Shown here: positions 1 to 7,223 of the stretch, in pieces
How positions within the stretch are numbered: position 1 is the first letter of the stretch
How the letters are laid out: each line of letters begins with the position of its first letter
Origin: an uncultured Bacteroidota bacterium
GTDB lineage: Bacteria; Bacteroidota; Bacteroidia; Chitinophagales; Chitinophagaceae
Reading direction: 5' to 3'
Length of the DNA stretch: 10,158 nt
Assembly: GCA_903933995.1 (NCBI GenBank)
Contig: CAIZMD010000034.1
Span: 1 to 10,158, forward strand
Position numbers and translations under genes: made by a program
Notes under the pieces: model-generated
What the model was told of the DNA's origin: nothing
What the model saw: the letters and a program-made list of their open reading frames with translations, nothing else
Databases searched by the model: none

Positions 1-1102
1 ACTGAACACCTTCGTCATCAAATCCAACAGCGCCTAATGAGCCCTTCTGGGTCTTATCTCCTTTAAAATGAACTATCTCACTACCAAATTTAAAATTGCC
101 TGCTTTCCACTTGTCAAGGGTTAAGAAACTGGTACCAGCATAATTGGCTTCATAACCAAGTACCCTATCCAATTCTGTTGGGTGACCAACAGATTCATGA
201 ATGGTTAAAAACAGGTTGGTAGGATCCAGTATCAAATCATACTTACCAGGTTCTACTGGTCTAGCTTTGATTTTCTCAGCTACCTGTGCACTTGCCAACC
301 GCATATCGGCCAAGATATCATAGCGATTTTTATAGAGTTTGAAAATACCATCAATCTCTTCTTTCTTATCAGGAATCAGATATTCATATCCCATCCCCAT
401 TGGGCTACTTAGCGCATTACGGGTTTGGAATTTACCAGAACCAGCTTCAATTTTGGTCACCGTAAATGTTGGCCAAATTCGGTGAATGTCTTGGTCAATA
501 TAAGACCCTTCAGTAGAGGCAAAATATTTTTGTTCATTGATACAGAACAAAGAACTGTTGACAAAATTAACTCCAGATTGAAGTGCAATATCATTGGCTT
601 GCAACAGAAGGTCTACTTTGTCTTTCAAAGGCACGTCAAAGGCGTTTTGCAGAATAGGTGTTTTCCAATTCACCTGCCCATAACCCTTTTGTGGTGCTAA
701 TTTCAATGGTTCTTCTAACAAAGGCGCGTTGAATTTAGCAATTTGCACTGCTAGTGCAGCGGTTTTGGCAATACTGTCTGGTGTCATATTATCCGTGCTA
801 GCAAATCCCCAAGATCCATTTGCAATAACCCTGATGCCCATTCCATAAGATTCTGTATTGGCAATATTGTCAACACGTTTCTCTCTGGTACTGATAGACT
901 GATTTAAATATCTACCAATGCGCACGTCTACATAACTAGCACCCTTACTGGTTGCAGCATTTAAAGCAATATCGGCCAAACGTTTTTTAAGTACCAAGTC
1001 TCCTGGTTGTAATAAGTCTTCTGCTGCCAAGAGTTTAGCAGGTCTTAATAGACCGGCTCCAGCTGTTATTCCAGACAGGTATAAAAAGTCTCTTCTTTTC
1101 AA
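1..1102 (-). CDS. TldD-like zinc metallopeptidase paralogue D-c, C-terminus cut by window edge
   Basis: The minus-strand frame is open from 1102 to the left edge and gives 367 residues, about two thirds of the length of the complete paralogues D-a and D-b. Family knowledge: TldD is the catalytic half of the TldD/TldE peptidase. Seen here: HESVGH (HExxxH) at residues 302-307, bases 182-199, followed by the same ELDRVLGYEAN block found in both other copies. The N-terminus reads KRRDFL and then a Gly/Ala/Leu-rich stretch ending in LLAAED, which is a good twin-arginine (Tat) or lipoprotein-free export leader candidate. The start is inferred as TTG at 1102-1100: the in-frame stop is at 1132-1130, no ATG or GTG lies between them, and TTG falls at the same place in both paralogues. 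ATT at 1108-1106 is a less likely start. It follows the E-b terminator hairpin. The C-terminal metal-ligand region is outside the window, and an E-type partner probably follows beyond the left edge. Confidence 0.9.
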   Translation of the reverse strand, partial: MKRRDFLYLSGITAGAGLLRPAKLLAAEDLLQPGDLVLKKRLADIALNAATSKGASYVDVRIGRYLNQSISTREKRVDNIANTESYGMGIRVIANGSWGFASTDNMTPDSIAKTAALAVQIAKFNAPLLEEPLKLAPQKGYGQVNWKTPILQNAFDVPLKDKVDLLLQANDIALQSGVNFVNSSLFCINEQKYFASTEGSYIDQDIHRIWPTFTVTKIEAGSGKFQTRNALSSPMGMGYEYLIPDKKEEIDGIFKLYKNRYDILADMRLASAQVAEKIKARPVEPGKYDLILDPTNLFLTIHESVGHPTELDRVLGYEANYAGTSFLTLDKWKAGNFKFGSEIVHFKGDKTQKGSLGAVGFDDEGVQ

Positions 1103-1137
1103 TTCAATACATTTAAAATGAACAATCTTTTACCAAG

Positions 1138-1159
1138 AAAAGACCCGGAAGGGTCTTTT
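1138..1159 (-). terminator. Intrinsic terminator hairpin after E-b
   Basis: A perfect 9-bp inverted repeat, AAAAGACCC / GGGTCTTTT, surrounds a 4-nt loop (TTCC on the minus strand, GGAA on the plus strand). It begins 7 nt after the E-b stop codon. The GC-rich loop-proximal part, the A-run on the upstream arm and the T-run on the downstream arm fit a Rho-independent terminator that could work in both directions. The U-run is only four long and then reads CTTGG, so termination may be partial. It separates E-b from D-c, the only place in the array with such a structure. Confidence 0.75.
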
Positions 1160-1166
1160 GCATGTA

Positions 1167-2501
1167 TTAAACAGCGTCTGAAAGTGAGGTAAATGTAAAG
1201 TCCCTGATCTTCATTGGAGGAATCAAGTAACTTCTATTTGATTCAATGCTGATGCTTCTTTCTGCCTTACCCAATGCTTCTACATTGTTCAGCATAATCA
1301 CAGGGCTTTCATTAAATCGCAAGTTCTTAATAGGATATTTGATTTGTCCGTTTTCAATGTAAAAAGTTCCGTCACGAGTAAGTCCTGTTAATAGTAAGGA
1401 CTGAGCGTCTACCAAACGGATATACCAGAGTTTAGAAACCAAGATGCCGCGTTCGGTACTCTTGATCAATTCTTCTAGTGAAGCGGTTCCACCTTCCATG
1501 ATGATATTGCTAGCAAAAGGACCCGCAGCAACATTTTTCTTTTGTGCCCAGAACTGAGAATAGCTCAGGTTTTTCACCACGCCCTTTTCAATCCAGTTAA
1601 CCCTGTCAAGTGCAAAGCCTTCAGCGTTCCAAGTTGCATCTGGTAATTCAGGATGAAAGGGATCAGAATAGATGGTAACTTTTTCATCTACTAGCTGCTC
1701 TCCAATTCTATTTCCACCACCTGGCTTAGTCATAAAACTTCTGCCTTCATCTGCTGTTCTTGCATCAAAACCACGGAACATATTTTCCAACATGTAGGTT
1801 GCCGCAACTGGTTCTAAAATCACTGTATATTTTCCTGGCTCAATGGCTTTGGCGTTGGCCGATCCGTTGGCTTTTTGTGCCGCAATTCTTGTGGCTGCCG
1901 CAGTGTCTAATTTATTTACATCATTGAATCCACGTGCTGCATATCCAGAACCCGTACCTTCTTGGTTACGTGTAGTCACAGAAAATATTACATCGGTACC
2001 TTTGTTGTAACCAAAGAAACCTTTGCTATTCATCACAGCTACAAAACTGGTTCTGTTTTCAATATAACCTGCAGACTCCAGTTTACTGTCTTTAGAAACT
2101 TTAATGCTTTTGGCAACAGCTTCTGCCCTAGTATCAGGTTGAATGGCTGCAGTAGCAGGAATAAAAGACTTAGATTCTTTGTAAGCAACAGGACCACGCA
2201 TGGGCATGTACTCTGGATTTTCTGGAGAAAGCTTTGCCAATTCTTCTGCGCGTAATACCACTTTTTTCAAAGATGCGTCGTCAAATTCATTGATAGTGGC
2301 CGTGCCCGATTTCTTGCCATATACGGAGCGAATAGCCAGTGTTAGGGTATTGGTATCACCTGCCGTAGAAACTGCGTTACGCGCGTAACGGATATTGCCA
2401 CCTTCTACGCCACTAAGCGATACTTCGCATTCGTCTGCAGTGGAATAAGCCAAAACTTTTTTCAAAAGGGCTTGTGCGTCTTCTTTATTGAGTATTGCCA
2501 T
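1167..2501 (-). CDS. TldE/PmbA-like subunit E-b (non-catalytic partner of D-b)
   Basis: A 444-residue protein with the TldD/PmbA two-domain layout, close to the usual TldE/PmbA length of roughly 440-450. The N-terminal domain starts MAILNKEDAQ and includes EGGNIRYARNAVST. The C-terminal domain begins near residue 220 with EPGKYTVILEP, the family block that in TldD is followed by HExxxH. Here the corresponding stretch reads ATYMLENMF, so the metal-binding helix lacks both histidines and the glutamate, as in TldE. It ends with IRDFTFTSLSDAV. No signal peptide is visible. The ATG at 2501 lies 4 nt after the D-b stop, so the pair is probably translationally coupled. By hand alignment 72 of the first 100 residues match E-a. 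Inferred role: structural or substrate-gating subunit of a D-b/E-b peptidase. A terminator follows the gene at once. Confidence 0.92.
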   Translation of the reverse strand: MAILNKEDAQALLKKVLAYSTADECEVSLSGVEGGNIRYARNAVSTAGDTNTLTLAIRSVYGKKSGTATINEFDDASLKKVVLRAEELAKLSPENPEYMPMRGPVAYKESKSFIPATAAIQPDTRAEAVAKSIKVSKDSKLESAGYIENRTSFVAVMNSKGFFGYNKGTDVIFSVTTRNQEGTGSGYAARGFNDVNKLDTAAATRIAAQKANGSANAKAIEPGKYTVILEPVAATYMLENMFRGFDARTADEGRSFMTKPGGGNRIGEQLVDEKVTIYSDPFHPELPDATWNAEGFALDRVNWIEKGVVKNLSYSQFWAQKKNVAAGPFASNIIMEGGTASLEELIKSTERGILVSKLWYIRLVDAQSLLLTGLTRDGTFYIENGQIKYPIKNLRFNESPVIMLNNVEALGKAERSISIESNRSYLIPPMKIRDFTFTSLSDAV

Positions 2502-2505
2502 GTCT

Positions 2506-4143
2506 TTAGATTTTTCTTGCTGTGTTAATTACGTTTACTCCGTTAAAACGGGTGGTAGATGAACCGTGTGATACGGCGTTTGATTGACCTGGTTGTCCCT
2601 TGCCATCATTAAAGGCACCACCCATGCGGTAATCGCTTTCATCTGCAATTGCTGAACAACTGTTCCAAAATTCCTGGGTATTGGATTGGTAAGCTACGTC
2701 TTTGAGCATACCCACAATTTTACCATTTTTAACTTCGTAAAAAGTTTGTCCTCCAAATTGGAAATTGTAACGCTGTTGGTCAATAGAGAAAGAACCATCT
2801 CCAATAATATAGATGCCCTTTTCAACATTTTTAATTAGATCATCTACGCTTAATTTTTCTTTTCCTGGTTCTAAAGAAATGTTTGGCATACGTTGAAACT
2901 GAACATCGTTCCAGCTTTGTGCATAGCAGCAACCATGACTTTCTTTCATACCCAACATATGCGCTTGGTCACGAATGGCTTGAAAATTAACCAGAATACC
3001 ATCTTTGATAATATCCCATTTTTTGGTGCCAACGCCTTCGTCATCATAACCTACAGCACCAAGAGATCCATATTGCTTTTTATCCGCTACTATATTGACT
3101 ATTTTAGAACCAAAATTGAATTTCTTGGTATTCAACTTATCTAATGTTAAGAAACTGGTACCTGCATAGTTGGCTTCATAACCCAATACCCTATCCAACT
3201 CAGTTGGGTGAGCTACTGATTCGTGAATGGTTAACATTAAATGGGAAGGATCCAAGATCAAATCATATTTACCTGGCTCAACAGATTTTGCTTTAATTTT
3301 CTGCTTTACAGATTCTGTAGCGTTAGCAATATCTTCCATCATGTCATAACGGTTTTTATAACGCGTTACCACCCCTCCTAGTTTTTGCGTAGGGTCAGCA
3401 TTCAGGTATTCATAACCCATACCAACAGGAGAACTCAAAGACTTGACAGATTCAAATTTTCCAGTAGCAACATCAATTTTAATCAAGTTAAAATTGGGGA
3501 ACATTCTATGTATGTCTTGGTCAATATAAGAACCATCGCTGCTAGCAAAATATTTTTGTTCATTCACTGCCAATATAGCGGAGTTGACAAAGTTTACCCC
3601 ACCTTTCATGGCTACAGCATTGGCAGCCAAAAGCAGGTCTACTTTTTCTTTAACAGGAACTTCAAACGCATTTTTCTCAATCGGCGTTTTCCAACTCACT
3701 TCTCCATAACCCTTTTGCGGCGCTAGTTGTACAGGATTGTCCAAAATTTTGGCATTGGCTTTGGCTACTGCCACCGCGCGTTCAGCCGTACGAGCAACAC
3801 CTTCTTTGGTTACATTGTTACTAGAAGCAAAACCCCAACTACCATTGGCAATTACGCGAATACCCACACCAAATGATTCGGTATTGGCAACGTTTTGAAC
3901 ACGTGTTTCACGAGTAATCACAAATTGGTTTAGATAGCGGCCAATTCTAACATCGGTATAAGTAGCTCCTTTTGCTTTTGCAGCAGCAAGGGCCACATCG
4001 GCCAATTGTTTTTTTATGGCAACATCCATGCCCCCGTTCAAAGCAGCTTCTACTTCAATAGGGGTAGCATGCAACATAGAGCGGGGAATCATAAATGCCC
4101 CCATACCCATGGCAGTGTTTCTTAAAAAGTCTTTTCTATCCAA
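2506..4143 (-). CDS. TldD-like zinc metallopeptidase paralogue D-b
   Basis: A complete 545-residue TldD/PmbA-family protein. The active-site helix HESVAH is at residues 307-312 (bases 3208-3225); the family's usual Gly before the second His (HEAVGH in E. coli TldD) is Ala here. Near the C-terminus FNDGKGQPGQ (Asp at residue 513) sits where TldD proteins have CGK-G-Q, the Cys being the third metal ligand, so the ligand appears changed to Asp. A GCCYA pair lies further upstream and is also present in D-a. The N-terminus has a weak Tat-like leader (DRKDFLRN, RK replacing RR) followed by a hydrophobic Met/Gly stretch and MLHA. The start is TTG at 4143-4141; the frame stays open upstream into the end of E-a but offers no ATG or GTG. 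The gap to E-a is 25 nt, to E-b 4 nt. It is longer than E. coli TldD because of the leader and insertions. Confidence 0.93.
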   Translation of the reverse strand: MDRKDFLRNTAMGMGAFMIPRSMLHATPIEVEAALNGGMDVAIKKQLADVALAAAKAKGATYTDVRIGRYLNQFVITRETRVQNVANTESFGVGIRVIANGSWGFASSNNVTKEGVARTAERAVAVAKANAKILDNPVQLAPQKGYGEVSWKTPIEKNAFEVPVKEKVDLLLAANAVAMKGGVNFVNSAILAVNEQKYFASSDGSYIDQDIHRMFPNFNLIKIDVATGKFESVKSLSSPVGMGYEYLNADPTQKLGGVVTRYKNRYDMMEDIANATESVKQKIKAKSVEPGKYDLILDPSHLMLTIHESVAHPTELDRVLGYEANYAGTSFLTLDKLNTKKFNFGSKIVNIVADKKQYGSLGAVGYDDEGVGTKKWDIIKDGILVNFQAIRDQAHMLGMKESHGCCYAQSWNDVQFQRMPNISLEPGKEKLSVDDLIKNVEKGIYIIGDGSFSIDQQRYNFQFGGQTFYEVKNGKIVGMLKDVAYQSNTQEFWNSCSAIADESDYRMGGAFNDGKGQPGQSNAVSHGSSTTRFNGVNVINTARKI

Positions 4144-4168
4144 AATAAACGTTTTTACAAATGAATAA

Positions 4169-5503
4169 TTATACAGCGTCTGACAATGATGAGAATGTAA
4201 AGTCTCTAATACGCATAGGCGGGATCAAAGCTGATAAGCCAGATTCACCACTTACACAACGCTCGGGTTTACCCAAAGCATCCAAATTATTGAGCATGAT
4301 TACAGGGCTTTCATTGAAACGGAAATTCTTCACAGGGTGTTTAATTTTTCCGTTTTCTATATAGAAAGTTCCGTCACGTGTTAGACCAGTTAATAATAAT
4401 GTTTGAGGATCAACAGAACGGATATACCAAAGCCTGGTTACCAAAATTCCTTTCTCAGTTCCTTTGATCAGGTCTTCTAAGCTGGCTTCTGTTCCTTCCA
4501 TGATAATACCATCGGGAGAAGGTATGGGTTTGGCATTTTTCTTATTGGCCCAATAGCGAGAATAATACAAATTGTCTACTACGCCCTTGTTAATCCAACT
4601 CATTCTTTCTTGAGGCCTACCATCACCACTCCAGGTAGCCGTTGGCATTTCAGGATGTTGGGGATCTGAATAAATGGTTACTTTATCGTCTACCAATTTT
4701 TCACCCAATTTGGTTTTACCCCCCGGCTTGCTCAAGAAACTTCTACCCTCGTCTGCCTGTCTAGCGTCCATAGCAAAAAACAAATTCTCTAGCAACACCA
4801 CAGAAGCTGCGGGCTCCAAAATAACGGTATACTTGCCAGGCTCCAAAGCCTTGGCAGTAGCGGATCCTGCTGCTTTAAACGCAGCCACCTTGGTTAAATT
4901 ATCTACGTTTAATTTACTTACATCGTTATAAGACTTAGAAGCATAACCCGAGCCCTTGCCATCTTCTGTTCTTAGGGTTACATTAAAATCAACCCCTGTG
5001 CTGGTATTGTAAGCAAACAATCCATGAGAGTTCATCATGGCAGAAAAGCCTGCACTGTTTTCCATGAAACCAGCAGCTATCAATTTATTTTCTTTGGCAA
5101 TCTTTAAACTGGTGGCTACCGCGTCTGCCCTGAGTTTGGGGTCAATAGCAGCAGTGGCTGGTACATAGGTGGCGGACTCTTTGTATTGTTGTGGCCCTAG
5201 GAAAGACATGAATTCAGGATTCTCCGGAGCCAGCTTAGCCAACTCTTCAGACCTTCTCACAACTTTTTCTAAAGACGCATCATCAAATTCATTGATGGTG
5301 GCCACACCTAATTTTTTTCCGTAAGCGGATGATACTACCAAACTGCTCCTGCTAACGCCTCCACTAGTAGAAACCGCGTTACGTGCATACCTGATATTTC
5401 CGCCTTCTGAACCGCTTAGGTTAATTTCACATTCATCGGCTTTTGAGAAAGCCAGTACTTTTTTCAGCAATTGTTCTGCCTGTGCTTTGTTTAATATAGC
5501 CAT
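4169..5503 (-). CDS. TldE/PmbA-like subunit E-a (non-catalytic partner of D-a)
   Basis: A 444-residue protein, the same length as E-b and alignable with it end to end. EPGKYTVILEP at about residues 221-231 introduces the helix that carries HExxxH in TldD. In this protein it reads VLLENLF (236-242), with no metal ligands, which marks it as the TldE-type subunit. Other shared blocks are GNIRYARNAVST near 35-46, ADEGRSF at 250-256, LTGLTRDGTFYIENG near 371-385 and the C-terminal RIRDFTFSSLSDAV. No leader peptide is present. The ATG at 5503 follows the D-a stop after only 2 nt, with no clear Shine-Dalgarno sequence, so coupling to D-a translation is likely. It differs from E-b mostly around residues 48-60 and 320-330, and near the end (GESGLSALIPP against ESNRSYLIPP), regions that could confer partner or substrate specificity. 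That last point is inference. Confidence 0.92.
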   Translation of the reverse strand: MAILNKAQAEQLLKKVLAFSKADECEINLSGSEGGNIRYARNAVSTSGGVSRSSLVVSSAYGKKLGVATINEFDDASLEKVVRRSEELAKLAPENPEFMSFLGPQQYKESATYVPATAAIDPKLRADAVATSLKIAKENKLIAAGFMENSAGFSAMMNSHGLFAYNTSTGVDFNVTLRTEDGKGSGYASKSYNDVSKLNVDNLTKVAAFKAAGSATAKALEPGKYTVILEPAASVVLLENLFFAMDARQADEGRSFLSKPGGKTKLGEKLVDDKVTIYSDPQHPEMPTATWSGDGRPQERMSWINKGVVDNLYYSRYWANKKNAKPIPSPDGIIMEGTEASLEDLIKGTEKGILVTRLWYIRSVDPQTLLLTGLTRDGTFYIENGKIKHPVKNFRFNESPVIMLNNLDALGKPERCVSGESGLSALIPPMRIRDFTFSSLSDAV

Positions 5504-5505
5504 GA

Positions 5506-7146
5506 TTAGATTTTTCTTGCAGTGTTAATAACATTGATACCATTGAATCTTGTGGTAGAAGCTCCGTGCGATACGGCACTTACCTGACCGGGTTGGCCCT
5601 TACCATCAAAGAAAGAACCACCCAATCTATAATCGCGTTTGTCAGCAATAGCGGTTACAGAGTTCCAGAATTCTTGTGTATTGGATTGGTAGGCCACGTC
5701 TTTGAGCATGGGTCCTATTTTACCATTTTTAATTTCATAGAATAACTGACCGCTAAACTGAAAATTATAACGTTGTTGGTCAATGCTATAAGAGCTTTCT
5801 CCAACAATATAAATACCCTTCTCTACATTTTTAACAATGTCTGCCGGGCTCATGGTTTCCTTACCTGGTTTCAGAGAAATATTAGGCATCCGTTGAAACT
5901 GAACCGAGCTCCAGTTATCGGCGTAGCAACATCCTTGAGATTGTTTCAGTCCCAAAATATGGGCTTGGTCTCTGGTAGCTTGATAGTTCACCAAAACACC
6001 GTCTTTGATAATATCCCACTCTTGTGTTTCTACCCCTTCATCGTCAAACCCAACTGCACCAAGAGAATGTGGTTGTAATTTATCGGCAACAATATTCACC
6101 AGTTTGCTACCATAATTAAAGTTGCCCGATTTCCATTTGTCTAAGGTTAGAAATGAAGTACCCGCAAAATTGGCTTCATAACCCAATACCCTATCTAATT
6201 CTGAAGGGTGGCCCGATGATTCATGGATGGTCAAGAATAAATTGGTTGGATCAATGACAAGGTCATATTTACCAGCATCAACAGACTTGGCAATCATTTT
6301 TTCTTGTACTTGTTTGGCGCCGTCTTTGGCGTCTTGCAACATGTCATATCGGTTCCTATATAAATTACCCGTTAAACCCTTGATGGTTTCACCAGCAGAA
6401 GGATTCAGGTATTCATAACCCATGCCCATGGGTGAAGACAATGCACTCCTGGTTTCAAACTTACCTGAAGTTGCGTCAATCTTGGTAATAGAAAATGTAG
6501 GCCAGATTCTATGAATGTCTTGGTCAATATAAGAGCCATCGCTACTAGCAAAATATTTTTGTTCATTTACCAAGAAGAGTAGACTATTCATGTAGTTGGC
6601 ACCACCTTTCATAGCAGCGTCATTTACACCAAGCAATAAGTCTACTTTTTCTTTAATTGGAACTTCAAACGCATTTTTTTCAATGGGTGTTTTCCAACTC
6701 ACTTCTCCCTGACCCTTTTGTGGAGCCAGTTGCACGGGCTCAGTTAATAAGCGAGCGTTTTCTTTGGCAATTGCAACGGCTAATGCCGCTGTTTTTGCAA
6801 TGCTATCGGTATCTAAATTATCCGTAGCGGCAAAACCCCAACTACCATTGGCTATGACCCTAATTCCAATACCATAGCTTTCCGTATTTACAACATTCTC
6901 CACTTTGTCTTCTCTGGTAATCACAAACTGATTCAGGTATCTACCAATGCGCACATCGGTATAACTAGCCCCCTTTGATCTTGCCGCATTTAAGGCAATA
7001 TCTGCCATGCGCTTTTTTTGTGGAATATCAAATCGGGTTTCTAATAATGCTGCCGCATCTACTTGATTGGCATAGAGCATTGATTTGGGAAGAAAGAGCG
7101 CCCCCATTCCCATGGAAGCGTTCCTAATAAAGTCTTTTCTTTTCAA
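5506..7146 (-). CDS. TldD-like zinc metallopeptidase paralogue D-a
   Basis: A complete 546-residue TldD/PmbA-family protein, first of the array in transcription order. HESSGH at residues 308-313 (bases 6208-6225) is the HExxxH metallopeptidase helix, preceded by AGKYDLVIDP and followed by ELDRVLGYEANFAGTSF. The C-terminal SFFDGKGQPGQ places Asp514 where the family has its ligand Cys; the tail VSHGASTTRFNGINVINT is typical of the family. A Cys-Cys pair (GCCYA, 406-407) is shared with D-b. The N-terminus KRKDFIRN plus a hydrophobic run to MLYA resembles a Tat leader with RK in place of RR. The start must be TTG (7146-7144) or, less likely, ATT just before it: the in-frame TGA lies three codons upstream of TTG, and the nearby ATG at 7151-7149 is out of frame. 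Of the first 200 residues, 133 match D-b in my ungapped hand alignment. Inferred partner: E-a. Confidence 0.94.
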   Translation of the reverse strand: MKRKDFIRNASMGMGALFLPKSMLYANQVDAAALLETRFDIPQKKRMADIALNAARSKGASYTDVRIGRYLNQFVITREDKVENVVNTESYGIGIRVIANGSWGFAATDNLDTDSIAKTAALAVAIAKENARLLTEPVQLAPQKGQGEVSWKTPIEKNAFEVPIKEKVDLLLGVNDAAMKGGANYMNSLLFLVNEQKYFASSDGSYIDQDIHRIWPTFSITKIDATSGKFETRSALSSPMGMGYEYLNPSAGETIKGLTGNLYRNRYDMLQDAKDGAKQVQEKMIAKSVDAGKYDLVIDPTNLFLTIHESSGHPSELDRVLGYEANFAGTSFLTLDKWKSGNFNYGSKLVNIVADKLQPHSLGAVGFDDEGVETQEWDIIKDGVLVNYQATRDQAHILGLKQSQGCCYADNWSSVQFQRMPNISLKPGKETMSPADIVKNVEKGIYIVGESSYSIDQQRYNFQFSGQLFYEIKNGKIGPMLKDVAYQSNTQEFWNSVTAIADKRDYRLGGSFFDGKGQPGQVSAVSHGASTTRFNGINVINTARKI

Positions 7147-7198
7147 AATGCATCAGGCTTTATAGGTTGTATAATAAACTCAATATAAGCAACTAGAC

Positions 7199-7206
7199 CA
7201 AACTTA
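7199..7206 (-). promoter_or_regulatory. Candidate Bacteroidota -7 promoter element upstream of D-a
   Basis: The minus strand reads TAAGTTTG, an exact match to the Bacteroidota -7 consensus TAnnTTTG, inside the 77-nt gap between the membrane-protein gene and D-a. The only upstream TTG-type -33 candidate is in the AAATTGG near the end of the preceding gene, about 23 nt away against the usual 19 or so, so the match is weak. If used, transcription would begin roughly 40-50 nt before the D-a TTG start and make the TldD/E array partly independent of the upstream genes. The rest of the gap (7147-7223) shows no convincing terminator. Confidence 0.25.
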
Positions 7207-7223
7207 CCACGCCATTTATCATA

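Larger units (their letters stand above)
1..7146 (-). repeat. Diverged tandem array of about 3.0-kb TldD-TldE gene pairs
   Basis: The stop codons of D-a and D-b lie exactly 3000 nt apart, those of E-a and E-b 3002 nt apart, and the D-a, D-b and D-c starts are spaced 3003 and 3041 nt. Nucleotide matches are patchy and concentrated in conserved protein blocks. Examples are the segment encoding NEQKYFAS and GSYIDQDIHR in all three D copies, the segment encoding ELDRVLGYEAN in all three, and the segment encoding AYQSNTQEFWNS in D-a and D-b (near 5670-5710 and 2670-2710). The extra spacing before D-c is due to the terminator hairpin. The array continues past the left edge, where the end of D-c and probably an E-c gene would lie. 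Confidence 0.9.

Noticed and set aside
425..700. Plus-strand open frame opposite D-c, with a look-alike at 3385-3726 opposite D-b
   Set aside because: The two translations resemble each other only because they are antisense to the same conserved D-protein block; there is no independent start signal or recognisable domain.
1..1102. D-c as a truncated pseudogene
   Set aside because: The frame is intact up to the window edge and keeps HESVGH, so the missing C-terminus is due to the window boundary.
1962..2388. Plus-strand open frames opposite E-b
   Set aside because: They lie fully inside a strongly supported minus-strand gene and have no family resemblance.
1..7146. CRISPR, insertion-sequence or transposon origin for the repeats
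   Set aside because: The repeat units are whole coding gene pairs without terminal inverted repeats, transposase or short regular spacers.
7149..7151. ATG just upstream of D-a as its start
   Set aside because: It is out of frame with D-a; the in-frame candidates are TTG at 7146-7144 or ATT before it.
7160..7200. AT-rich imperfect inverted repeat in the gap before D-a
   Set aside because: Only four GC-containing pairs (GTTG/CAAC) with a bulge and a large loop; too weak to call a terminator or operator.
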